Below, in pieces: positions 48,641-60,700 of a stretch of 64,000 nt of DNA; the first letter of the stretch is position 1, and each line of letters starts with the position of its first letter. Origin of the DNA: Ascidia mentula. Its lineage: Eukaryota; Chordata; Ascidiacea; Phlebobranchia; Ascidiidae. The notes beneath the pieces are model-generated. The model was not told the origin of the DNA. It did not search any database and was given only the letters and a program-made list of their open reading frames with translations. A program made the position numbers and the translations under genes. The DNA lies in the NCBI GenBank assembly GCA_947561715.1, contig OX387199.1, positions 2,795,001-2,859,000 of the forward strand. Direction: 5' to 3'.

Positions 48641-50030
48641 TTCACGCAAACTCTTATTTAGGTAAGTGTATCTTTTGTGTTTGAACAATGGCAAGCGGAT
48701 TTGAAGTCAAGCATCGTGCTGTGACCCGTGGCAAAGTAGATAGGCTTGTTGAGCAGTAAGGACCTTAGAATCAATCGACAGACCACAAAAACCTTGGCTA
48801 CAATTTGCTCGTAAAGTTTGAATAATTTTATGCCGTTTAGACAAATCTGACCCTAAATTAAATACGTCAGTAGGCTGCAAAACTTAATACCAAAAAATCT
48901 TAAGTTATGTGCTTTAAACGCACATGCCTCATTGTCACTTAAGATTTTATTCAAGATAAGATCAACCACTACTTTCCAAAAATTACACAATAGGAATGAT
49001 GCGCCGCCCTGCAATTCTAGAAATTCTATACGGAAGCGAAACCTTACTGTTTGAGAAATTCTCGAAGAGGAAATGCCACCTAAAATCTTACTGGCCGTCT
49101 AATAAGTCATGTTTCGGAACGAACAATAAACGAAGAGGCGGTGGTTCAAAGCAAGATGTCAAATAAGGAGGGCGATTGCGGGGCCGCTCGTTAATTTTAT
49201 AAATCGTGCGCAAAAGGGTTTACGTTTACTTTTTGTGTCCCCATAAGGCAATGTCGATTACATTCGATTTGGGTGCAGTCCAGAACAAAAATAAATATTA
49301 ACTTTTCGAAATTTTCGTTTGCAAAACCGACCGGAAAACGCCAGTTCGGGCCGGTGTGTGTGATAAGAAAAAGAATGTACGGGCGGTGAATGGCTGCTTA
49401 TCAGTTCTTTATCGAGAACGACCTTTTTTACATGTAGACTGACAACACGTAATATATACGTTTGAATAGCTTAGCTTTGTCGTTATAATAGCTTAGGTTT
49501 TAATAGCCTTCATTAGCTTAGTAATGCCTTTCGTTGCGACTAATCATGTCCAGGCAATCCATCATTTTTGATCAGGATACAACGTTGCCACGCGCTTGTT
49601 GCTGGGTGCGGGTTTGGAGCTCAATATACGTTGATTGCAGCTGTGCTATATTGGCAAAAGCAAGCAAAACCGAAAATGTAGTATGACAATCACAAGTACA
49701 TTAAATATGTTGGTGGGTTTATCATGTTGGTGGGTTTATCACCTACAATGTGCACGTTCCGCAGCATTGCTAATTGAGTTGCGCCAGGAGCCAAGATACT
49801 AAAAAAAAGAAATTATCTAATGACGTTGCTAAGCGGAATAACACATGACAAGTCGGAGCACAAACTTTACCAGTTGAATCTTTGCAAAAATTACAACCGA
49901 CTGGCATAGCAATAACATGGCAGAAAACAGAGACCCGCGCGCGACAAGTGGACATAAGAAACAGATAAACGCGTACAATATAAATGCAAATAAGCCATCC
50001 AAACTTACCCATCACTCAATAATCAGGCGC
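48641..50030. other. gene-poor spacer, nothing recognised
   Basis: No credible coding exon or repeat family was identified by eye. Confidence 0.4.
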
Positions 50031-51900
50031 ACAATGTACATTCAACTACATTGGACATAAAACAGCTAGGCCGGGAGCACCGCGTTGAATTACACATTGA
50101 CTTCTACAACCGTTAAGCCATAACAGCGCACAGAGAGCATCCACTGCTTCCTACGAACATTAAATGACTGACAAATACTAAAGATTGCGATAAACTGGCC
50201 AGCGCTTAGTCTGCATTTGTCCTTGCAATTGACAATACTTTTCATGTGATAAAAAGAAACAAAATGTATTTAATAACTCTCCAAACGCTGGCGTAATCAA
50301 ACAACGCGTGCGCATTAAAAGCGAGCAATCTGTGACTTCCTATTCCTGTCTGTGAATGAGCCCCGGTAAATGACGAACTTATTTCGCACGCAGGAGAAGT
50401 TGCCTAAAGAAGGCAATGACGCGTGGGGTCAGTCTGCGCTTCACCAACCTCGTAGGCAAACGATACGAGTATATTGTTTCACTTCCATTGCTGTCGTGTT
50501 GGCTTATTGCCGGAATGCGAACTGAAATAACAAAAACAATGCTCTCCCAAATGCCATCATATATCTGTTTACCAACAAAATTAATCCGATGTTTGGTTGC
50601 AAAAATATTATACTGATTAAAACTTTTAAAGCAAACCGTCATCTCGGTAAAAGTGAAGCAGGAACTTCCTCATATAACTACCACCATAATAAATTGGGTC
50701 CTAACATGTACCAGTCTGCAGTTTCAGTTTACCACGCGCCCTGTCAGGTGGTAACACGGATCTAAAAATAATCCCAGATAAAGTGTCTGAAAAATACGTA
50801 GGCAAGTGTGAATGCACAATCGACGGCATTTGCACTGATCTCTTGCAACCTCGGAAACTAGCCAACGCACTTTGGCAGGAAACGAGTGTCGACACAAAAA
50901 ACAGAAAGCACGCTGCAGCCGCCAAACATAAAAAATTATATTCTGTTCTGATATTGTCTTGTAAAATTAAACAAACTTAACGATCTCTCAATCGTGCGCA
51001 CAATGTACATTCAACTACATTGGACATAAGATATCTTATATCTAGGCCGGGAAAACAGTGTTAAATTACATATTGACTTCTGCAAACCGTGGTTAAGCCA
51101 TAATATCGCACAGAAAGCATCCACTGCTTTCTACGAACATTAAATGATTGACAAATAGGAGTTTAGCGGCGTTTGGCAACAAACATAACGAGAAAAACAT
51201 TAACTTAAGAATGTGATAAACTGGCCTGCGCTTACTCTGCATTTGTCCTTGCAAGTGACAATACGTTGCATGTCATAAAAAGAAACAAAATGTGTTCAAT
51301 AACTTTCCAATCGCTGGTGTAATCACATCAATCAACATGCCAATGTTCTCTATTCTGACTGTCTGCGTTCTTTGGCAACGCGTGCGCATTGAAAGCGAGC
51401 GGTCTGTGACTTCCTATCCCTGTGAAATGAGCCCAAGCTGATGAACAAATTATTTCGCGCGGAAGAGATGGCACCTGAAAAAGGCAATGACGTGTGGAGT
51501 CAGCCCCCGTGTTTACCAACTTCGTAGTGCGAAGACATTGTCTCAATTCCATTGCTGTCGTGTTGGCCTGTTGGCGGAATGCAAACTTAAATGACAAAAA
51601 CATTGCTCTCCCCAATGCCATCAGATATATGTTCACCAACAAAATTAATCCGTCGCTTAGTTGCATAAAATATTATATTGATTAAAACTTTTAAAGCAAA
51701 CCGTCATCTCGGTAAAAGTGAAACACGAACTTCCCCATATAACTACCACAATAATATATTTGATCCTAACATGTACCAGTCTGCAGTTTCAGTTTACCAC
51801 GCGCTCTGTCAGGTAACACCGATCTAAAAATAAACATGAGTCCCAGACAAGGTGTCTGAAAAATACTTTGGCAAGTCTGAACGCACAATCGTCGGCATCT
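50031..51900 (+). repeat. tandem ~0.97-kb duplication
   Basis: Two direct copies start at about 50031 and 50998 with ACAATGTACATTCAACTACA. They continue through CTACGAACATTAAATGA, AGTGACAATAC/ATTGACAATAC, TCTGTGACTTCCTAT and CATGTACCAGTCTGCAGTTT, with moderate divergence and indels throughout. Confidence 0.85.
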
Positions 51901-51939
51901 GCACTGTATTCACACAAATCACAAAAGATGACTCACTGC

Positions 51940-52033
51940 CCTGCACCTTTTCACAGGTTGTGCCCGGTTCTGACTTTGTGCACATGCTCCTGCGCCTTTT
52001 CATAGGTTGTGCACGGTTCTGACTTTGTGCACA
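51940..52033 (+). repeat. 49-bp tandem repeat, two copies
   Basis: CCTTTTCA(c/t)AGGTTGTGC followed by GGTTCTGACTTTGTGCACAT occurs twice in direct succession. Confidence 0.8.
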
Positions 52034-53333
52034 TGGTTGCTCTTTGATAGACACATCAGCCTTTTCAGTCAAATGTAGTTCGCACTGATGATAAACGCAA
52101 TAATGTTCAAAACGTCTGCATAGCTACAATGCTATCAGCACTTTTTTAGCCCTTGGAGATTGTATTCATTATAAAACCCTCCAATCATTTTGCACATAGA
52201 AATACCTAAATTTCCCAAAATATTGGAAACCACCTTGACTAAAATGTAAACTTGTGGCATATTTTTATCGATTTTGTTAAACTATAAACTTTTCTTAAGA
52301 TGTTAGGCGGACGAAAGCGTAAATACTACGCTTTCATCATTACGCAAAAATGTTTTGTACATTATTGTTACACCCCTATTTGACTAAAGTTGTGGTAGGT
52401 GTTGGCAATTTGGCTACAGATATGAAACATCTGCCAAAAGACTCATATTTTACATCATGGCCATTTACTTATATTAGTGATTGTTATTTACCGTCTTGAC
52501 GATGGTCAGCAATCAGCGGTTGATGTCGCTTTCGCTCCTGAACTTTATCACGAAGAAAAAGTAGACGTCATTTCCTTTTTGTTTACTTCCTTATTTGCAT
52601 CAGTTATGGCAGTAATAATCATGAGGGCGTTGACACTGGAAAATCAGTAGAAAAGGATTATTAACTAGATTGAGCGGTGATAAAATGGATTGATTTTGAT
52701 ACATGAGGCAGAAAGCAAATCATAACATCAATAAGATTGTTTTTGGTGCCCATTGACCATCCTGTAACAACTTAACTGCCTCTCTTAGTGAGAGTTTAAG
52801 AATATTCTTATGTTAACAGCTTTGGCATGTCTCTTAGCGTATAGGCAGGTTGCTGCCGTTTTGTTGGTGGCTAATGCAGCTACCGACCTTTTTTTCCAAA
52901 ACCGTATAACTTTTCACCCATTCTTATTAGGTTTCGTGAAAAGTACGCGCATATTAGATTTGGATTTTATTAGATTGAATCTAATAGGTATTAATGAATA
53001 CTGCTGTATGCGTGTAGAAGCAAACGTCATATTTTGTAATTGTTGAGGTTTTATGATACAACACATCTTTAATACGTAAGGGTTGGACTGATCACTTATT
53101 CTTTTACGTAAATGGTTTGTTGCAACACAATGTCCTGTTGGAAAGAGCATAGGAGTACTTGTTATCAAACTATGATACTATTTTAAACCTTGAAAAACTT
53201 GGTACTACTTAATGCAACTTTGCACATACTGCTGACGACTGTGGTTTTATGGTGTTGTCTATTTTTAAGGTATAAACGTAAGTTTTGTAAAGTGTATCTC
53301 ACATAATGAAACAAACAACAGCCTGAAGTTAAA
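52034..53333. other. spacer upstream of the orphan gene
   Basis: No gene seen. The frame at 52810-53046 starts with a hydrophobic run but has no supporting context. Confidence 0.4.
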
Positions 53334-54854
53334 ATGGAAACCTCGAGGAACATGGAGAACAACATTTCAATGACCGATGACGACCGTTTTGAAATTAATC
53401 GTTGTATACCTAAACAAACGATCTTCAGCTGTTCAGTGCCTGTTAGATGCTATACACATGTGTTCCTTGAGAAACTTCACACGGTTAGTAAAAGCGAAAT
53501 TTGGTCTGGCACTAATGCTGCAAAATATTTATATTTGTTTTATTTGCGGCAATCCTAGAAACTTCTCGACTCTTTTTTATCGACATGGCCACCGCTCAAA
53601 CCGCAAATTCAAACAGACGAAAACACGGACAAACAGGAATTCGAAGAAACGGTCACAAGTCAACTATACAAGAATAAAAACTCCGAGGTAAAATTACTTA
53701 TCTAGCTAAGCTGAATGTTCTCTCTGTGACATTATTTTTCTTTTTGTTTAGTTTGACAAGCTTTTCAGAATGCTACAGCGGCGGAAAAGTAGAGTTGAAC
53801 ATTCACGTTTGCTGTTTTGTGAGAGATTTCCTGTACGAATTTTTATTGGTTATAATTTTGATTCTTTTTACTAAATTATTAACCATAGACCTAAAAACTA
53901 TGAGTTGCTTGGGTACATTTCACGAAAATATTATCTCTTTACATGTTTATTATCAATATTTAAATGGATATCGTATTAAAGTGATTTATGCAAAATAAAT
54001 TACACTCCTAATTGTGTTTCTTGTTCGAAAGTTCCTGATAAATTACTTACAACGCGCACTAAAAATTTCGTCAGAACTTGTCTTGATTTTAAAACGTTTA
54101 CGAAATCGGGGATATTTTGTGTTACATCATTCCCTTATATTACAGATATGGTCAACAAAGTATGCCGATTTGCGCTTGGAGGAAGCTCAAAGAGCTTTAG
54201 ATGACAATAAGGATGTGAAGGTCATTGTTCAGTTTAACCACCTATAGGCTATTCATAATGTGTAGATAGGGACTAGGAGCAGTACATTAATGCAGTTACA
54301 ACATTGCAATGCTAGAAACGTTGTAGGCACGCTATAATGATGGTTCCCTTTACATTATGTAGGCTAAGACACGTTACGTGTGATTGCATGTCAGTACATT
54401 AAAATTACCACGAGCAAACTTTAGTGTTTCTTTTTAGTCACATTTTCCCCTTTTTTGACGAAGAAACCTAATGTTTCGTTTTATTTTTAGGACGAAGAAA
54501 ATGTCAATACTAAGAAAGCCTTTTCGAAAATCTGCTGTTTTCGAGATAGGAACAAACCAAACCCTTTATTTCACTGCCCTGGTAGAAACGGTGAATTCCG
54601 AGGGTGTAGTTGCGACCCAGAAGTTAAAAAAGGTAAAAATAGTGATAACCTTTCTCCCTCATCCCGACATAACAAACAACAAAGTTTTTGATGCAATTTA
54701 CACAGAGGACGACTACAGAAGCTTCATTTTGTTGCAAATAAAAACAATTTTACAACCGGAGGGAAGAGGAACCATGTGTCCGGAGCTTGGGGGGCTCCAG
54801 TGGGGGCTTTCATTGGCTGGGAGCACCGTAAGATGCTCGATTGTTAATATTTAA
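53334..54854 (+). CDS. orphan protein, 5-exon model
   Basis: Not recognised. The exons are 53334-53483, 53559-53687, 54146-54220, 54491-54632 and 54706-54854. All junctions are GT-AG with phases 0, 0, 0, 1 and close to a 214-aa protein. The first intron is only 75 bp. Seen: an N-terminal half rich in acidic and polar residues with one helical-looking segment (HVFLEKLHT then LLDSFLSTWPPL), an acidic linker (TDENTDKQEFEE), a probable helix in exon 3 (LRLEEAQRALDDNKDV), and a cysteine-bearing segment in exon 4 (ICCFRDRN, HCPGRN, GCSCDPE). The tail is GLQWGLSLAG-like. There is no signal peptide. Support is splice consensus plus phase agreement over five exons; no homologue comes to mind, so the model could be wrong at either end. 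Confidence 0.45.
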
Positions 54855-55234
54855 AAGAGCGATTTAATGCAACACAAAGCAAACTTAATCTATTCAGTCG
54901 GCAGTATGAAATAAATGGATTGCATCATGCCCGTTTACCCACAAAAAGAGTATTTTCCTTCCATAAAACATGAAATAAATGTGAATATGCTGATACCATA
55001 TAACTCACATACGTTTTAGAATGATGGACCACTGGATTTTGTTGATGACATACGCATTTTCCCCCAGGGCTTACATCGCAACCACTATCTCGACTCGAAG
55101 TACGAAAATTCTCTTTATTTATATGGTTTGATTTAAATGTTACAATACCATTAAAGGTGTGACTTATGGAAAGCCCCATGTAAAAAAACGTATATGAGGC
55201 ACCTTACATAACATCGTAGCATGTGCATCTAGCA
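54855..55234. other. intergenic spacer
   Basis: Short region downstream of the orphan gene; nothing recognised. Confidence 0.4.
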
Positions 55235-55440
55235 CAGGGGTTCCTAAACCAGGGTCCGCAGCGACTTCATGGGGGTCCGATATAAAAAAAACATAAAACA
55301 TAATTATTGGTAAGTTTTATACAGTGCGCATCATCACTGCTGTGATCATAACTGAAGTGGTTTCCTAAGTTTTGCAATACGTTCATTGCACAATTACACT
55401 TTTAAACGGTTCTTGCACTATCCTTGTATCTAACGACTTA
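55235..55440. mobile_element. possible hAT element, left end only
   Basis: CAGGGGTTCCTAAACCAGGG followed by TCCGC resembles the terminal repeat of hAT elements. I could not find a matching right end, so the 3' limit given is arbitrary. Confidence 0.3.
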
Positions 55441-55449
55441 AAAGTTGTT

Positions 55450-56031
55450 CAAACTCAATGGGCATATTGTACGTAGCGCACCTAGTATACTCTGTGCACC
55501 CTGCATACCCAAAGCACCAAAAGACCAAATGTTCCTGGCGCACATAACACACCCACCTAGCATACCAAACTGTACATAATGCACCTAGTAACGCACCGAA
55601 TAGACATAGTGCAATTAACCTGCAAATTGTACAAAGCGCACCTAATACACCCAAGTGTACTTTGTACACCTAGCATACCCAAAGCACCAAAAGACCAAAA
55701 ATACCTGGCCCACATAACGCACCCACCTAGCATAACAAAATGTACATAGTACACTTAGTAGCGCACCGAATAGACATAGTGCACTTAACGTGCAAATTGT
55801 ACATAGCGCACCTAATACACCAAGTGTACTTTGTACACCTAGCATACCCAACGCACATTTTAAACCTAACAAATCATAATGTTTTGTTAGGTTTAAATGT
55901 GCATAACGCACCCTGCGCACCAAACCGACTAGATGCACCTTGCGCACCCATAACATGCAAAACGTACATTACGCATTTAGTATACCCAACAAATCTAGTG
56001 CACACAACGTGCATATTGTGCATACCGCACC
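55450..56031. repeat. degenerate simple/minisatellite repeat
   Basis: Irregular iteration of TGTACATAGCGCACCTAATA-like and TACACCTAGCATACCCAAAG-like units. The long minus-strand open frames here are products of the repeat, not genes. A fragment recurs at 58690-58800 and after the MITE at 56259. Confidence 0.85.
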
Positions 56032-56039
56032 TAGTATAC

Positions 56040-56258
56040 CAGTGGTTGCCAACTTTTTTGTCCTGTGCACCCTTTTAGTCAATATTCAAATCTAATTCCC
56101 CCCTACAAATTTTTTCTCAGCTCATAAACGGCAAATGCAGCAATAACACATAGCACAGACAACCAGTAAGAGATTAATATTGTGACTCAAATTATTCCCC
56201 CCTACAAATTACAAAATTCTCCCCTAGTGGGGAATTTCCCCCTGGTTGGGAACCACTG
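56040..56258. mobile_element. hAT-type MITE with perfect 8-bp target duplication
   Basis: The ends CAGTGGTTGCCAAC and GTTGGGAACCACTG are inverted repeats. Both sides are flanked by TAGTATAC (56032-56039 and 56259-56266). The element is 219 bp, non-coding, and inserted into the minisatellite-like repeat. Confidence 0.92.
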
Positions 56259-56379
56259 TAGTATACCATACTCTACACACCTAGCATACCCAAAGCACCA
56301 AAAGACCAAATGTACCTGGCCCACACAAGGCACCCACCTAACCTACCAACCAAACCTATCATTCATATACACCTACCAT

Positions 56380-56560
56380 CAGTGGTGGGATTCAAAGTTT
56401 TTGTCAGCCTGTTCTTTCACAAACGTCATATTTTTCACCAGGTTCTAAGATGCAAAAATCCATTGACAATAACCAACGATGCTAACCGGTTCGCTGATCT
56501 CACAAAATTTCGTGAGACGGTTCTGTAGAACCGGTGCGAACCGGCTGAATCCCACCACTG
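56380..56560. mobile_element. second hAT-type MITE with perfect 8-bp target duplication
   Basis: The ends CAGTGGTGGGATTCAA and TGAATCCCACCACTG are inverted repeats. The target duplication CCTACCAT is at 56372-56379 and 56561-56568. It is 181 bp and a different family from the element at 56040. Confidence 0.92.
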
Positions 56561-57344
56561 CCTACCATACCATATATATATTGAACACAAAGCACATGAA
56601 GAAACGTAAATAACACCTTCAGCATCAGTAGGGAACATAATGTATCTATACATGATGTACACACCGTATTTTACTCGCATTGAAAACAAGCTAATACTTA
56701 ATAGATATTGACATTTGCAGTTAATCCGGTTACAATTTGTTTCAACAAATACGAATAAAAATTCCAAGCGTAACAAACGCATCCAAGCGAAACATCGATG
56801 TTTGATGCGAAACAAGAAAACGCGACACAGTTTCGTGTTTGTTAAGAGATGAGTAGCTGCGTTTATGTCGCCGTGCCAACAACGATATCGGTTAGGAAAT
56901 ATTTCGAACAAAAAATAGTTTGAACGCCGATAACTTCACTGGGTAACGCCAGCAATCAGTTTCAGACATCAGCATACAGATATATGATATAGGCTATATA
57001 TCATATAGCCTACGCCTTACGACATGTGTAACACATAGCCTATGTGTAGAGTAGACCATCAAAACAAATTCAGCAATATCAAAAAAACAAATATTTTTGA
57101 ATGTAAATGGCCTACCCTACACGATATGTATAATTTAAAGCATTGTAGCAGCCTCTCAATAAAATTGTTGTGCTAAAAGGTTAGCAAGTGGTAAAATTAT
57201 TGAGCTAGATTCTGCGTGCAAATTCTTATCCTTGGAAGGTTTATTCCAATTCACAAAGTACACAACTGAAACCATTGCATTAAATATTACTGCGTTATCT
57301 GATATGGTGGTTGAGATCCCCTACGTATAGGCCTATGTGATTGT

Positions 57345-57656
57345 GAAGGTTGCCTGGCAAGTTGTGCACTTGCGCACCAGTGTACCTTGGCCACTGTAGC
57401 TCAGTTGGTCGAGTGTTGGGCCTGGTTAGGGTCGTGAGGTCAAACCTCACCAGGAGCTTGATTTTTCAAATCTTGCTCCGACTTGTCAGGAAAAAGTGGC
57501 TGATCCATCTTGGCTGCTACCAGATTGGAAAAAATGTCGTGTGCGGAGGATATATTGTTCGCGCAATTAACAATCGCTGAAACGAAATCCTCCACGCAAA
57601 AAACAAACTTTCCAATCTGGGGCTTCTATGCCTGGGCTGCCAAGCCTGCAAACCTC
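57345..57656 (+). mobile_element. tRNA-derived SINE, copy with a hairpin insert
   Basis: The left part (GTTGTGCACTTGCGCACCAG) precedes a tRNA-like head with an A box (TAGCTCAGTTGG, 57397) and a B box-like GGTCAAACCTC. Then comes a family-specific body (CTTGATTTTTCAAATCTTGC; CGACTTGTCAGGAAAAA; GGCTGATCCA). A ~100-bp inverted repeat (CCAGATTGGAAA...TTTCCAATCTGG, about 57519-57620) interrupts the body relative to the copy at 60714. It lies just upstream of the first exon proposed for the IAP gene. Confidence 0.8.
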
Positions 57657-57735
57657 TTCACCTAGAAATGTTTTAAATCAACTTTAGTTTTAAATAAATT
57701 TGCTTTGCCCAAGTATAGTGCAGTAATACTTGTGT

Positions 57736-60700
57736 ATGGTGTTGTGTAGTGCTCAAGTCAAGACTACATATTGCTCCTCAGATTCTGACCAATTGGAAAT
57801 GGGTGAGTTAATGTCAGCTTATATAAAATACTAATATGCATAATAATTCCATTTATTTATTTCATCATAATTTTCCTCTTAAAAATTGGTATTTTATAGA
57901 AACACATCGAAAAGTTCATCCCTGCTCGGATACAGATTCAACCCGATTTTTTTGCCACAACAATTTAACGAAACCAGGTAAAAGTAATATCAAGTTATTT
58001 AAAACCAGTTCACGTTTATAACCATAGAAAATTGAAATAACTGTTAAGTTAGAATGACCCAATAAAGCTATTTTGATATTGATATTAAAATACTGTATTA
58101 AAATCCTCACTAACGAACACAAGTCATGCACAAACACAAGCCCAAACGACATATAAAAACTGAAATATTTAATTGGGATTTTTATTTGATTTGGTTGATT
58201 CCATAGCAAGATGTGTTGTTATATTTTAAAGTGCATGTCATGGCAACTTTGTGTAAAACTAAAGGTACATCTACAGGACAACAAACATACTTCTAAAGTT
58301 TTTGGGTTCTATGTCTACTTAAAAAAAACAGTGGCCATCTGTCTGCAGCTCAAATTAACATCAAAATCCATTTGTTGCACTTGTTGTGCTTCTGTTTAAT
58401 GCAAAACTTTACTAAACCAGTTTTCCAATTTTTCCATTTGTATGCCTGAGGCTTGCTGCCAGCACTCACATGAACAAGTACAATAAACAACTAAATCACC
58501 TTCTATGTCAAGCAACAATAATCTCAATGATGTGCAAAATGTGCATAATTCAATTTCTTCAGTTTGTCGTGTCTGTCTCTGATCTATGACTATATGCTTG
58601 CTTGTGCACTGCTTTAATAAGAGACTGACTGTTAAACAACTTTATTCGCACAAGCTTTCGCGAGATTGATCTCGCTTCATCAGGTGCAGCATAATGTACA
58701 TAGTACACCTATTAGCACACCGAATAGACACAGTGCACTTAACGTGCAAATTGTACATAGTGCACCTAGTATACCAAGCATACTCTGTACACCAGGCATT
58801 GGTTTGGTTTATTCCATAGCAAGATGTGTTGTTATATTTTAAAGCGCATGTGACATGGTCATGGCAACTTTGTGTAAAACTAAAGGTACATCTGTAAGAC
58901 AACAAGCATACTTCCAAAGTTTTTCGGTTCTATGTCTACTTAAAAAAAACAGTGGCCATCTGTCTGCAGCTCAATTTAACATCAAAATCCATTTGTTGCA
59001 CTTGTTGTGCTTCTGTTTAATGCAAAACTTTACTAAACCAGTTTTAAAATGTTTTCCATTTGTATGCCTGAGGCTTGCTGCCAGGCAGTGGCGGATCTAG
59101 GGGGGTGTTTGGGTGTCAGAACACCCCCCTCAGCATTGTGCTATATTGTTTTGAGGGGTGTAAAACTGCGGTTAGCATTACGCAACGCAGGAGCGAACAC
59201 TTCGGGCCAGTGTTCGTCTCCGAAATTTCCTTGTTAATCAGTCGCGCCCGCCGCGTTCACGCGGCGATGACCGTATTCGAAACAATTATTTGCTGTGCCG
59301 TTGATACTCGAAAACCGTTTTTAAAATAATTATTTCTGCAGCAGTTTCAACACAACAACTACAAAAGTTATGTTGTTTGTTGTCACAACGCAAAGAAATC
59401 AACATAAATTACATGAAAAATGGCTTTGAACAACTATTTTAATTTTTGCCGATTTTTTCCACGAGCGCGGAAATTATGTCGCTACAGTATTTGATAAGTG
59501 CAAGGCCACTTAAACGTTCCTGCCCCATCGTACAGATTAAAGACTATCTGCGAAGATTACAAAAGACCGTTTAGCAGAAGCAGTTGTTACTAGAAGCGTC
59601 CAGAATATCTAAAACGTCCGTCGTTACGGTGGCCACGAAGAGGAAAACACTGCGTACCGCATAACCTGATGGTTGACACAACTTTGCCAAAAATTCGCTG
59701 TAGAGGCTGCTCACCAGAGAAATACTTGAACAGCTTTGACTGATGCATGTTGCTACATTGTTTCGGTTTCGATTAAACTTTACTGGACAAACTAAATTAT
59801 TTTGCGGCAAGTGCTGCAGCATTTTATTGCGTTCTCCAGAAAATGTGACGTAATAATCTACAAACGAGAATCCCCCAATTGTCGCAAAACAGTGATACTA
59901 CAGGAACAAGGAGATAAACTAATGACATTTCCAATCAGGACATTCTCCAGATAAGCCTCGCTCGCGACAAACTTCTTGCGATATTGTCCTGAATCTAATT
60001 ACACGCAACGAAGACGGAAATAGTCTAGCGCTAAGGGTGTTTTTTTTCACCGCCAGATACCCATTTTAGCCTAAGCCAAACGCGATTATTGGCGTAGTTT
60101 AGCAAACCAAACGAGATTATTGGCGTATTGTAGCCTAAGCCAAACGCGAAATTGGCGTGACCAAACTCGGACACCCCCCTCATTTTTTTTCTACATCCGC
60201 CACTGCTGCCAGCACTCACATTAACAAGCACAACAAACGAATAAATCACCTTCTATGTCACGCAACAAAAATCTTGCTTTTGCCTGATTTCGTTCACAAT
60301 GGTTCAAACACAACTTTGATCAGCTGTATCTCAGAAACCTGTGGCCGTATCAAGCTACTTTTTTCACCAAAAATGTTTTAAAATTATGACTATCTCTTAG
60401 TTTAATTATTGATATTTTTTATTTTTCCGTGTTGTATGCACTTTAAACAGAAAAACCAGAAGATGACCCCACTAGCTCAAAGCTTTTTTCTGTGCCTGAC
60501 AAAGAAGTTCATGGATCAGAAACACAAGACCACAAAGTATTTGTGGAGTTCGCATTCGATGCTGAAGCAAATTCAAATGGTTTGTTAAAACAAGATAATC
60601 ATATGTTTTGGTACAGCAAAAATACAAAGAATGAAATTTGTGATATCATAGATTGCTTTAACTCAGGCCAAATAATTAGTAAATACAATTAAGTTGACGC

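Noticed and set aside
55430..55956. Long minus-strand frames rich in Cys, Leu and Tyr (possible membrane protein)
   Set aside because: They are translations of the degenerate TACACCTAGCATACC-type repeat.
56435..56911. 158-codon minus-strand frame
   Set aside because: It overlaps the hAT MITE at 56380-56560 and the repeat flank; no domain or splice evidence.
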